Of a stretch of DNA of 64,000 nucleotides, positions 51,071 to 59,445 are shown one piece after another (position 1 is the first letter of the stretch; every line of letters starts with the position of its first letter). This stretch comes from an uncultured Sulfolobales archaeon (lineage in GTDB: Archaea; Thermoproteota; Thermoprotei_A; Sulfolobales; Acidilobaceae): positions 19,448 through 83,447 of the forward strand of contig CAKZTZ010000006.1 in assembly GCA_937921695.1 (NCBI GenBank), given 5' to 3'. The translations under genes and the position numbers were made by a program. The notes beneath the pieces are model-generated. The model did no database searches, was not told where the DNA came from, and saw nothing but the letters and a program-made list of their open reading frames with translations.

Positions 51071-51149
51071 TGGTGCGGCGGCCGGGATTTGAACCCGGGA
51101 CCTCCGGCTTGGCAGGCCGGCGTCCTAGTCCAGGCTAGACGACCGCCGC
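51071..51149 (-). tRNA. tRNA-Gly (GCC anticodon), CCA encoded
   Basis: On the minus strand the acceptor stem is GCGGCGG with CCGCCGC, D arm GTCT...GGAC, anticodon stem CCGGC/GCCGG with loop CTGCCAA (anticodon GCC), and T arm CCGGG-TTCAAAT-CCCGG. Discriminator A and genomic CCA end at 51071. No intron. Confidence 0.95.
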
Positions 51150-51271
51150 CCTCTCCACTCTATCTCTACTTAGAGCTTTAAAAGTTTCCCTAGTTAACCT
51201 GCAGGCGTCTCGCCTAGTTAATGTAGACAGGTGGGCCCTTCCAGGTTTAAAGCCCTCGGGAAAAACATTGT

Positions 51272-51541
51272 ATGGTGGAGGCTCAAGCTTTGAGATCCAC
51301 TATTGCCTGGGTTAAGTGTGAGCTTTGCGGGAGGAGAAGTCAGACTTTCGAGTGTAAGATCGGCAAGGTTGACATGAGCCTCTGCATATACTGCGCTATA
51401 GCCCTCTCCGCAACCCCCAGAGTTGCCTGCAAGGCGCCTCTAAGTGTTAAAGGCTTTTTAACGCCCAGCCCTGGTGAGGGGGTTTTAGAGGGATCACCTA
51501 GAAAGAGCCCCCCTAGTACGGGGAAACGTGTTAGGAGGTAG
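51272..51541 (+). CDS. Small zinc-finger protein
   Basis: An 89-residue protein with two CxxC pairs (CELCGRRSQTFEC at about 16-28, then CIYC near 38). The first 50 residues form a zinc ribbon-like fold; the C-terminal 40 are Pro/Ser/Lys/Arg-rich and probably disordered. Small zinc proteins like this often bind RNA or ribosomes. The start is ATG 51272. No family recognised. Confidence 0.6.
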   Translation: MVEAQALRSTIAWVKCELCGRRSQTFECKIGKVDMSLCIYCAIALSATPRVACKAPLSVKGFLTPSPGEGVLEGSPRKSPPSTGKRVRR

Positions 51542-51645
51542 TTTAACGTTCTCTCTATTATGTATAAACTTAATTATAGCTCAGCAGGCTATTCTGGTAG
51601 AAGCGGGCTAGGAGTTTAAGTATGTTTTTAATGTTTCTTAGCGGT

Positions 51646-51951
51646 TTAAGAGCATTGTTCAAGTGTTTCTGAAGGCGGTATTAATAGGCTTTTACATTCT
51701 ATGCATCCTTTCTCTAGGTGGCTCACGTGTATGCAGCATGTTGATAGAGGTTTTCCCTCGCTGTCTTCTATGCTTATAAGTAGTATGTCGCCTTCTATTC
51801 TAGCTTTAGCCCTTACGGGTTTCCTTAAGAGTTTCCTAATTTTTATCTCGCTCTCCCTATCCTTATAGGATACTTGGAGGCTGGCTGTGTAGAGGCCGCT
51901 CTCGTCAACCTCCACATTAAATATTTTAACTCTAGTCATAGGGGTGCTCAC
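51646..51951 (-). CDS. Uncharacterised 101-residue protein with C-terminal Cys cluster
   Basis: A beta-rich protein (VKIFNVEVDESGLYTASLQV and ARIEGDILLISIEDSEGKPL) ending with CCIHVSHLEKGCIECK, which could bind a metal. It lies on the minus strand 47 bases downstream of the DNA-repair-like gene stop. No relation that I recognise. Confidence 0.6.
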   Translation of the reverse strand: MSTPMTRVKIFNVEVDESGLYTASLQVSYKDRESEIKIRKLLRKPVRAKARIEGDILLISIEDSEGKPLSTCCIHVSHLEKGCIECKSLLIPPSETLEQCS

Positions 51952-51998
51952 CTTGAATTATTTAGTCATTTAAAACCTAAAACGTTAACTTTCAAATA

Positions 51999-52700
51999 CT
52001 ATCTTTCCTGGGAGGATTTAAGGGCGCTATTGCATAGTATTCTCAGGGGGCAGGAACCGCATTTAGTAGTCTTAGACTTACAGTATACTCTAGCTATTAC
52101 AGTCATAGAGGAGTGTAGGAGTTTTAACATGTAAATGTTCCTTCCTAAACTCTCAAGTATCTCCAGCCTCGCCCCCTCATAGGAGGCTCCCAGTTTCAAC
52201 CCTACCCTATCCAGGATTCTGAGAGTCTGCCTAGACACTGGTATAGTCGGCTTGTTGAAAGCGAAGAGGAGTATAGAGTCTGCAGTTTCACAGCCTACAC
52301 CATAAACTGTTAATAGGAGCCTCCTACCCTCATCAACACCTATACGCTCCAAGTCATTAGCTAAGAAGAGCCTCGATAACTCCTTTAAAGTCCGAGCTTT
52401 CGACCGCCGAAGCGTCAAAGACTTTAAAGCCCCCTCAACAACCTCTAAACTAGCACTAGCTAAAGCCCGGGGCTCGCCTAGGCCCATACTAGCTAGTTTC
52501 CTGAAAGTAGCGTCAGCCTGCTCCCACCTGCTCATTTTAACTAGTACAGCTGTCACAGCTATGTGGAAAGGGTTCTTGTAGCCCGCCCACCACTCTAAAC
52601 TCTCCCCGGGCCCCGGGAACCACCCGTATCTAGGTAGCTCTGCCTTGAAATTCTCTAGAGCCCTCATGATATCCATAAAGGCTCTTACCTTAGTCTCCAA
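51999..52700 (-). CDS. HhH-GPD DNA glycosylase homologue (EndoIII-like) with altered active site
   Basis: A 233-residue protein of the endonuclease III superfamily. The helix-hairpin-helix reads LLTVYGVGCETADSILLFAF. A 4Fe-4S motif closes the protein: C-x6-C-x2-C-x5-C in YCKSKTTKCGSCPLRILC. In bifunctional glycosylases the hairpin carries a catalytic Lys (here Glu, GCETA) and a following catalytic Asp in VDTH (here Ser, VSRQ). Thus neither residue is present. It may be a damage-binding protein or use a different mechanism. Confidence 0.75.
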   Translation of the reverse strand: METKVRAFMDIMRALENFKAELPRYGWFPGPGESLEWWAGYKNPFHIAVTAVLVKMSRWEQADATFRKLASMGLGEPRALASASLEVVEGALKSLTLRRSKARTLKELSRLFLANDLERIGVDEGRRLLLTVYGVGCETADSILLFAFNKPTIPVSRQTLRILDRVGLKLGASYEGARLEILESLGRNIYMLKLLHSSMTVIARVYCKSKTTKCGSCPLRILCNSALKSSQER

Positions 52701-52931
52701 GTTAACCTCTCATACCCCTCTCATTTTATATAATGTTGATTTAAATAGTTTTGACGCGCCCTGGATGGGCGTGTTTTAAGCTCCTATCTAGTTGTGAAAG
52801 TGTGGAGGGCTGGGCGGGTAGCTGGTATTTAACTAGATAATGGTCTTTAAACTATTCTAGTTATAATAGTTCTTCAGATTTATATTCGTGTTTTTAAACT
52901 TAACAGTTAGAACTCTATTCAGGCTGGTATT

Positions 52932-54083
52932 GTGGGGTCTATATTTAAGAAATATTCCTTGGAAGATTTAGGTTTCAATGTTGAAGAGGCTCTAGGCTTA
53001 TATAGGGTTATTGATGAGGATGGAAACGTTGTGGGGGAAGAGCCTAAGGTTAGCGGTGAAAAACTCCTCGAAATGTATGTTTTCATGGTTAGAGCTAGGA
53101 TCCTCGATGACTGGATTTTGAAGCTGCAAAGGATAGGTAAAGTGGCGATACACGCTCCTAACAAGGGCCAGGAAGCTGTAGCTGTGGGTGCGGCGTCCGC
53201 GCTAGATAAAGGTGACTGGCTTTTCCCGAGCTATAGAGAGCTCGGGGCTTACCTAGTTAGGGGTTTAAGTGAAGAAGAGATCCTCGACAGGGCTATAGCT
53301 GATGCTGACGATCCTTTGAAAGGCGCCGAGTTCGCAATATATGGTAATAGAGAGTATAATGTTGTGCCGGCCCCGGTTCCCGTGGGTAGCCATATACCTT
53401 TAGCTGTTGGTGCTGCTATGGCTGCTAAGATAATGGGTCATAAGACTGTTGTAATGGCTATATTCGGGGATGGCGCCACATCTCGGGGAGACTTCCACAG
53501 CGGCTTAAACTTCGCCGGAGTTTTTAAAGCCCCAGCGGTTTTCGTCATACAGAATAACCAGTACGCTATATCGCTGCACGTTACTAGGCAGACGGCAGCT
53601 AAGACCTTAGCTTTAAAGGGTGCCGCTTACGGGGTTCCCGGGGTTAGAGTAGACGGTAACGATGTCCTGGCAGTGTTTAGTGTAGCTTCAAAGGCTGTAG
53701 AGAAAGCTAGAAATGGTGGGGGGCCTACTCTCATAGAAGCCCTAACTTACAGGGTGGGCCCACACACTACTGCGGACGACCCTGGGAGATACAGGTCTCA
53801 GGAGGAGGCTAAAGCTTTCGAGAAACTAGACCCGATAGATAGGTATAGGAAATACCTGATTAACAGAGGCTTACTGAGCGATTCAGAGGATAAAAGGATT
53901 TGGGGAGAGTGGGGTTTAAAGATCGAAGATATTGTTAAGAAATGCTACAACAAGCCTCCGCTCCCGGCGGAGGTTATATTTTACAATGTCTACTCGAAAC
54001 CCACCTGGAACCTTATAGAGCAGATGGGCGAGCTTAGAGAGAGCCTCAAGCTCTTAGAGGAGCTGGGCCTGGAGGTGGAGTAG
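52932..54083 (+). CDS. pdhA: 2-oxoacid dehydrogenase E1 component, alpha subunit
   Basis: A 383-residue ThDP-dependent subunit. The ThDP motif runs from FGDGATSRGDFHSGLNFAGV to IQNNQYA (GDG-x~26-NN). The family lead VRARILDDWILKLQRIGK and the phosphorylation-loop-like segment YRVGPHTTADDPGRYR are present. With E1b it decarboxylates pyruvate or branched-chain 2-oxoacids. First gene of the four-gene complex operon; GTG start. An AT-rich promoter region lies at 52850-52910. Confidence 0.94.
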   Translation: MGSIFKKYSLEDLGFNVEEALGLYRVIDEDGNVVGEEPKVSGEKLLEMYVFMVRARILDDWILKLQRIGKVAIHAPNKGQEAVAVGAASALDKGDWLFPSYRELGAYLVRGLSEEEILDRAIADADDPLKGAEFAIYGNREYNVVPAPVPVGSHIPLAVGAAMAAKIMGHKTVVMAIFGDGATSRGDFHSGLNFAGVFKAPAVFVIQNNQYAISLHVTRQTAAKTLALKGAAYGVPGVRVDGNDVLAVFSVASKAVEKARNGGGPTLIEALTYRVGPHTTADDPGRYRSQEEAKAFEKLDPIDRYRKYLINRGLLSDSEDKRIWGEWGLKIEDIVKKCYNKPPLPAEVIFYNVYSKPTWNLIEQMGELRESLKLLEELGLEVE

Positions 54084-54084
54084 G

Positions 54085-55062
54085 ATGCCTGTAGTCAATA
54101 TGGTTCAAGCCCTCAACAGCGCTTTGAGGGAAGAAATGAGGAGAGATCCTAGGATTATAGTGCTAGGAGAAGATGTAGGTAGGAGGGGAGGGGTGTTTCT
54201 CGTTACTGAAGGTTTGATCGAAGAGTTTGGGCCTGAGAGAGTCATAGATACCCCCCTCACAGAAGCTGGCATAGTGGGGGTTGCCACGGGCATGGCTATG
54301 TATGGTTTAAAGCCCGTGGCTGAGATTCAGTTCATAGATTTTATATATGAGGCCTTCGACCAGATAGTTACGAACTTGTCGAAGATTAGGAGGAGGACTG
54401 GGGGCATGTACTCGGCCCCCTTAATAGTTAGGGGGCCTTGCTGTGGAGGGGTTAAGGGGGGTATGTTTCACAGTCAGAGCAACGAGTCTTACTTCATACA
54501 CACAGCGGGCCTAATAGTTGTAATGCCTTCAAGGCCTTATGATGCTAAGGGGCTCCTCAAGGCCTCTATTAGGGGTGAGGATCCAGTCATATTCCTTGAG
54601 CCTAAAATATTGTATAGGACTGTAAAAGAAGAGATCCCGGATGGGGATTATATTGTGCCAATAGGTGAGTCGAGGATAGTTAAAGAAGGCTCGGACGCCA
54701 CCATAGTAACCTGGGGGGCTATGGTTTACCAGGCTCTTGAAACATCTAAGTTAGTAGAGTCTAAACACGGGTGGAGTATTGAAATAATAGACCTCAGAAC
54801 TTTATTCCCCTACGATAAGGACTCTATAATTGAGAGCTTAGAGAAGACGGGGAGACTCGTAATAGTCCATGAGGCCCCGAAGACTCTAGGGTTGGGGGCT
54901 GAGATAGCGGCTTACATTGCTGAGAACTATATAGAGCTCCTCAAAGCCCCAATAATTAGGGTTGCAGGCTTCGACACCCCATTCCCCCTAGTTCATGAGA
55001 AGCTTTACATGCCCAACATAGCTAGGATATATATGGGTTTAAGTAAAGTTATGAGCTATTAA
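54085..55062 (+). CDS. pdhB: 2-oxoacid dehydrogenase E1 component, beta subunit
   Basis: A 325-residue transketolase-like subunit. It starts with VVNMVQALNSALREEMRRDP and has VLGEDVGRRGGVF, DTPLTEAGIVGVATGMA, EIQFIDFIYEAFDQI and VIVDLRTLFPYD-type (here IIDLRTLFPYDKDSI). It completes the ThDP active site with E1a. Only one base separates it from the E1a stop. The mix of motifs fits archaeal pyruvate/branched-chain enzymes; substrate cannot be decided. Confidence 0.94.
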   Translation: MPVVNMVQALNSALREEMRRDPRIIVLGEDVGRRGGVFLVTEGLIEEFGPERVIDTPLTEAGIVGVATGMAMYGLKPVAEIQFIDFIYEAFDQIVTNLSKIRRRTGGMYSAPLIVRGPCCGGVKGGMFHSQSNESYFIHTAGLIVVMPSRPYDAKGLLKASIRGEDPVIFLEPKILYRTVKEEIPDGDYIVPIGESRIVKEGSDATIVTWGAMVYQALETSKLVESKHGWSIEIIDLRTLFPYDKDSIIESLEKTGRLVIVHEAPKTLGLGAEIAAYIAENYIELLKAPIIRVAGFDTPFPLVHEKLYMPNIARIYMGLSKVMSY

Positions 55063-55072
55063 GGTGGTGGTA

Positions 55073-56272
55073 ATGCCTGTAAAACAAGTTAAACTCCCCG
55101 ACATAGGGGAGGGGATTAGTGAAGGCGAGATAATAGAGTGGCTCGTCAAGGAGGGTAGTTATGTTAAACAATTCCAGCCTATAGTGAGGGTTTTAACAGC
55201 CAAGGCTACAGTTGAAATACCTTCCCCCTATGAAGGCGTCGTTGTGAAAATATTAGCTAAACCCGGCGACATAGTCCCTGTGAGGGCTCCCATAGCTGAA
55301 GTAGACGTTACAGAAGCCGTTCCCGAAGCTGTTGAAACGCTGCAAACAACTACTCCAGTTATTGTGGAGAAAACAGAGGTTCGAGAGGCCCTAGTTAGGG
55401 CGCCTCCAAGAGTTAGGAAGCTCGCCAAGGAGCTTGGGGTTAGCCTGGCTGAAGTTAGGGGTACAGGGCCCGGGGGGGTTATAACGGAGGCCGACGTTTT
55501 AAGGCATGCTGAGGAGGCTAAGAGGAAAGTTGAAGTTAAGCCGGCCCCACCTCCTGCCGAGGCTGTGGAAAGGGTACCTTTGAAGGGGGTTAGACGCTTC
55601 ATGGCCTCTAAGATTGCTGAGGCTAAAGCAAAGATTCCTCACGCTTACATAGCTGAGGAAGTAGACTTCACAGAGCTCGTGAGGCTTAGGGAATCTTTAA
55701 AGGCTGAAGCGGAGTCTAGGGGCGTCAAGCTCACACTTCTACCCTTTATTGTCAAGGCTGTAGTTAAAGCTCTCAGAGAGTATCCTCTACTAAACTCTTC
55801 TTTCGACGAGGAGAGGGGGGAGATTATTGTTAAGAAATACTATAATATTAGCATAGCTATAGACACTCCTCAAGGCCTCGTAGTCCCCGTTATAAGAGAT
55901 GTTGACAGGAAAGGGTTGTTCCAGGTTGCTAGAGAGATTGCTGAGATAACAGATAGGGCTAGGGAGGGTAAGCTGGGCCTTGAAGATGTGAGAGACGGCA
56001 CGTTCTCCATAACAAACATAGGCTCTATAGGCTCTGTTTTCGGGATGGCCATTATAAACTATCCTGAATCCGCTATACTAGGTGTTCACAGGGTTTTCGA
56101 CGCCCCTAGATATGTTGAGGGGGAGGTTAAAGTTAGGAAAGTAGGCTATGTAACTCTAAGCTTCGACCATAGGTTCATAGAGGGGGCCTACGCTACTAGG
56201 TTCCTCGTAAAACTTAAAACCCTCCTAGAAAACCCTGTAATGATACTGGCCTCGGATGAGGAGTTCAGGTGA
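55073..56272 (+). CDS. pdhC: 2-oxoacid dehydrogenase E2, dihydrolipoamide acyltransferase
   Basis: About 399 residues. The lipoyl domain (KLPDIGEGISEGEIIEWLV, then lipoyl Lys in VLTAKATVEIP) leads to the peripheral subunit-binding domain (PRVRKLAKELGVSLAEVRGT) and the catalytic domain (KIPHAYIAEEVDFTELVRLR onward). The active-site motif is DHRFIEGA, where Glu replaces the usual Asp of HxxxDG. One lipoyl domain is present. ATG 55073 is preferred because gtggtgg upstream acts as a ribosome site; GTG 55064 is the alternative start. It forms the complex core. Confidence 0.94.
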   Translation: MPVKQVKLPDIGEGISEGEIIEWLVKEGSYVKQFQPIVRVLTAKATVEIPSPYEGVVVKILAKPGDIVPVRAPIAEVDVTEAVPEAVETLQTTTPVIVEKTEVREALVRAPPRVRKLAKELGVSLAEVRGTGPGGVITEADVLRHAEEAKRKVEVKPAPPPAEAVERVPLKGVRRFMASKIAEAKAKIPHAYIAEEVDFTELVRLRESLKAEAESRGVKLTLLPFIVKAVVKALREYPLLNSSFDEERGEIIVKKYYNISIAIDTPQGLVVPVIRDVDRKGLFQVAREIAEITDRAREGKLGLEDVRDGTFSITNIGSIGSVFGMAIINYPESAILGVHRVFDAPRYVEGEVKVRKVGYVTLSFDHRFIEGAYATRFLVKLKTLLENPVMILASDEEFR

Positions 56273-56278
56273 GCGTCT

Positions 56279-57673
56279 TTGGAAAACTATGATGTTATCG
56301 TAATAGGCGGGGGTCCTGGAGGGTACCCGGCGGCTATTAGATCTTCCCAGCTGGGCTTGAGGGTTGCCTTGGTGGAGCAGGGGAGGCTTGGGGGTGAATG
56401 TGTAAACTATGGGTGTATACCTACTAAGTCTATGGTTAAGCCTGTTGAGACTTTATGGAGCCTTTCTAGGATGGGCTTTATAAAGTTGAGCTTCGAGGTA
56501 GACTTTGAAAGCTACATGAACTGGGTTAATAGTGTTTCCTCTAAAGTGTCAGAGGGAGTTGCGGGGCTCCTCAGAGGCTATAGTGTTGACGTTTACGATG
56601 CTAAGGCTAGACTCTCGGAAGGGGGGCTTGTCGAGCTTAGCGATGGCAGGGTTTTAAAAGCTAGTAAGATCGTAGTATCCACTGGCACCGACCCCGCAGC
56701 CCTCCCTAACATAGAGTTTGACGGGGCTCTCATCCATAATAATAGGACTATATTGGGGCTCAGGAAGAAGCCTTCTAGAATTATCATAGTGGGGGCTGGC
56801 TATATTGGTGTGGAGTTCGCCAACGTAATGGCTAAAGTTGGGGTTGAAGTTCACCTTGTTGAGGCTCTAGACAGGGTTCTCCCAATGATGGAGGAGGATT
56901 TCTCAAAACTACTATCTAGGAGGCTTTCAAGGCTTGGGGTTAAAATCTACACTTCAACGAGGATCGAAGAAGTGGATAGGAGAGACTCCTACGTCAAGGC
57001 TAGATTGTCGAACGGGGTGGAACTCGAAGCTAACCATATGCTAGTAGCTGTGGGGAGAAAGCCTAACACGAGAGGCATAGGCTTAGAGAAGGCTGGCGTA
57101 GAGCTCGACGAGAGGGGCTATGTTAAAGTTGACGAGTCCATGAAGACTAGTAACCCTTCAATATACGCTGCAGGCGACTCTACAGGCCCCCCTCTCCTAG
57201 CCCATAAGGCCTTCGCCCAAGCCATAGTGGCGGCTGAAGCCATAGCCGGGCTTAAATCCTTCTACGACCCCAAAGCCATACCATCAATAGTATTCGCAGA
57301 CCCCGAGATAGTTAGTGTAGGCCTAACAGAAGCTGAAGCTAAAAAAGCAGGATACAATGTTGGGGTAACAAAACTACCGCTAGGAGGGCTGGCTAGGGCT
57401 GTAATAGAAGACTCCCTAGACAGCTTCATAAAAATAGTCTACGAAGACAGCTCCAAAACAATCCTGGGAATACACATAGCAGGCCCCCACGCCTCCGAGC
57501 TCGCCGGGGAAGCAGCACTAGCTATAGAAATGGGAGCCACACTCGAAGACTTATCATCAACAATACATCCACACCCAACAATATCGGAAGCACTACAAGA
57601 AGTAGCGGAACTAGCCCTAAGAAAGCCTAAACACTTCATATTAAGAAGGAAAAGCCTCTCCCCAAACGGCTAG
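56279..57673 (+). CDS. lpd: Dihydrolipoamide dehydrogenase (E3)
   Basis: A 464-residue flavoprotein. FAD motif VIVIGGGPGGYPAAIRSSQLG, redox disulfide in GGECVNYGCIPTK, NAD motif IIIVGAGYIGVEFANVMAKVG, second FAD motif IYAAGDSTGPPLLAHKAF, and the dimer-interface HPHPTISEAL with the catalytic His are all present. It reoxidises the lipoyl groups of E2 with NAD. The TTG start is six bases after the E2 stop. Confidence 0.96.
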   Translation: MENYDVIVIGGGPGGYPAAIRSSQLGLRVALVEQGRLGGECVNYGCIPTKSMVKPVETLWSLSRMGFIKLSFEVDFESYMNWVNSVSSKVSEGVAGLLRGYSVDVYDAKARLSEGGLVELSDGRVLKASKIVVSTGTDPAALPNIEFDGALIHNNRTILGLRKKPSRIIIVGAGYIGVEFANVMAKVGVEVHLVEALDRVLPMMEEDFSKLLSRRLSRLGVKIYTSTRIEEVDRRDSYVKARLSNGVELEANHMLVAVGRKPNTRGIGLEKAGVELDERGYVKVDESMKTSNPSIYAAGDSTGPPLLAHKAFAQAIVAAEAIAGLKSFYDPKAIPSIVFADPEIVSVGLTEAEAKKAGYNVGVTKLPLGGLARAVIEDSLDSFIKIVYEDSSKTILGIHIAGPHASELAGEAALAIEMGATLEDLSSTIHPHPTISEALQEVAELALRKPKHFILRRKSLSPNG

Positions 57674-57813
57674 CGAAGTTGACTTAGCCCTTAACCAGCT
57701 CCGAAAGGCATGACCTTGTAGAGTTCTCATCCGAGTCTTCCGCGCACCGAACACATATCGCTCCTTTCTATATGCTCGCGTTTGGAAAAACCATGTAGTA
57801 GCTTTCAAACGCT

Positions 57814-58221
57814 CTACTCTCCCATGAACATCTCAAGCTTATATGCTATGTCTCTGGCAGATATAACGCCCTTAACTCTACCTTCGGCGTCGACGACGGG
57901 TAAATGTCTTATTCCACGTTCTGTCATGATGATTACTGCTTTAGATAGAGGCTCATCCTCTCTTATAACTATAGGGTTCTTAGTCATAATGTCGCCTATC
58001 TGTGTTGTTAGCGGTAGGCCTTCGCTCACAACTCTCACTAAATCCTTCTCTGTGAATATGCCTATGACCTTGCCCTCGGGGCTTGTAACTACGACGCTCC
58101 CGACTTTCTCCTCATACATTAGCTTAGCAGAATCTTTAATGGATGTCGTGGGCGTAACTACTACGGGGGGCCTACTAATGAGGTCGGACACTTTTAATCT
58201 AGCAGGCCACATAGTGAGCAC
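57814..58221 (-). CDS. Two-CBS-domain protein
   Basis: A 135-residue protein with two CBS domains: VSDLISRPPVVVTPTTSIKD with GIFTEKDLVRVV, and IGDIMTKNPIVIREDEPLS with RHLPVVDAEGRVKGVISARD. Such pairs bind adenine nucleotides (AMP, ATP or SAM) and regulate partners. The partner is unknown. It converges with the E3 gene. Confidence 0.92.
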   Translation of the reverse strand: MLTMWPARLKVSDLISRPPVVVTPTTSIKDSAKLMYEEKVGSVVVTSPEGKVIGIFTEKDLVRVVSEGLPLTTQIGDIMTKNPIVIREDEPLSKAVIIMTERGIRHLPVVDAEGRVKGVISARDIAYKLEMFMGE

Positions 58222-58449
58222 ACCTTCTCTGTAAATAGTGCTATTAGCCTGAGCTTAATAAATTTAAATCAACACGTGAGTTTCGCGCTCAGCACATTTG
58301 AATGTAGGCTCATTGAATATTCCATAGAAGGGAGTGTGCCTGCATTATGCTTTTATATTCCTCGAAGGGGCTCACTAACAGTAGTTTAGGGTCCTTATTT
58401 AAACCCGATATATTAGTTAGAGAATGTTGGAGATGAGTTGTCTTTAATA

Positions 58450-58908
58450 TTAATGTTCTACCGTGAAATATATTATGTCTGTTAGGAGCCCTTTTCTCTC
58501 TTCTCTCGGTTTAAATACTGGTTTTACTTTGAGGCCTACTCTTATAGTTTTCGGGTCTACGTTTACATAGTGTATTAGTCCTCCTTCAACGTTTTCAAGC
58601 TTTAGGAGAGCTATTATTTGGGGTTTTTCGAGTTTTCTACCATACATGTCTTCATATATTATGGTGTATGTTTCAATAGTCCAGGAGCCTTCAACTTCTA
58701 CAAGCTCTCCTCTGGTGAAGTCTGGGCAGAATGTTTTAGCTGGAATGTAGACTTTACCGTCGCATTTGACTCCCAATATTTTACCTTCTATGAGGGCTTT
58801 AGCTAGCTCGAGGCCTGCTATGCCTGGCGTGTATATGTATTCCTCTACTTCCATTTTACCCTCGACATGCCTTATATCCACTATTCTACCTTTCTTCCAC
58901 AAGGACAT
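58450..58908 (-). CDS. DUF35 OB-fold/zinc-ribbon protein, second of pair
   Basis: About 152 residues from ATG 58908, with a ggaggggg site upstream. The fold matches DUF35: AKALIEGKILGVKCDGKVYIP, then TFCPDF, VEGSWTIETYTIIYEDM and the OB part. Only two Cys remain in the zinc-ribbon region (KCDGK and FCPDF), so the metal site is likely lost. It lies just downstream of another DUF35 gene and the two thiolase-fold genes. Confidence 0.85.
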   Translation of the reverse strand: MSLWKKGRIVDIRHVEGKMEVEEYIYTPGIAGLELAKALIEGKILGVKCDGKVYIPAKTFCPDFTRGELVEVEGSWTIETYTIIYEDMYGRKLEKPQIIALLKLENVEGGLIHYVNVDPKTIRVGLKVKPVFKPREERKGLLTDIIYFTVEH

Positions 58909-58910
58909 AT

Positions 58911-59438
58911 TTAAACCCCCTCCGGCTCGAAACACTCTATGTCTAGTATGCTACCCTCCCTATCTTTCCTCCACCTAGGCTTAACCCTCATACCTATAAC
59001 TCTCCCGCTTTTAACATCATCCTCTGTAACGTTACACAGCCTATGGATGAGGCCTGCATGGTCAAAGCTATCCTCCCTATAGCCTGGAGCGTCTAGTCTG
59101 ACAACACCTATAATTATGGGCTTCTCGAGCCTCTCCCTCATAGTTCCAATATAGCTTACAACCGCGGTCTCAACCCTCCCCGTGCCTGGAACCTCAACCC
59201 ACTCTCCTGTTGGTGTGAAGCAGAACTCACAGTAAACCCTTGGGGGCACTAGGACTCTGCCGCATGAAGGGCATTTTTTCCCAAATATTCTACCCTCCCT
59301 GAGACCCTCTAGGAATTTTGATAGTGCCTGGCCGGCGCTAAAGCTATATCTAGCTTTTGGAACATACTCTACTATCCCCGGCATGAACTTTAACTCCTCC
59401 TCCCTCACATACTTCCCGGGAAGCTTGGGGGCGCTCAT
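58911..59438 (-). CDS. DUF35 OB-fold/zinc-ribbon protein, first of pair
   Basis: A 175-residue protein. The zinc ribbon CPSCGRVLVPPRVYCEFC is complete, followed by the OB fold (GRVETAVVSYIGT, KPIIIGVVRLD). DUF35 proteins bridge CoA-using thiolase partners. It follows the thiolase-fold gene by eight bases on the minus strand. Together with 58450-58908, it forms a pair of DUF35 proteins, one zinc-bearing and one not. Confidence 0.9.
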   Translation of the reverse strand: MSAPKLPGKYVREEELKFMPGIVEYVPKARYSFSAGQALSKFLEGLREGRIFGKKCPSCGRVLVPPRVYCEFCFTPTGEWVEVPGTGRVETAVVSYIGTMRERLEKPIIIGVVRLDAPGYREDSFDHAGLIHRLCNVTEDDVKSGRVIGMRVKPRWRKDREGSILDIECFEPEGV

Positions 59439-59445
59439 ATTCCCA

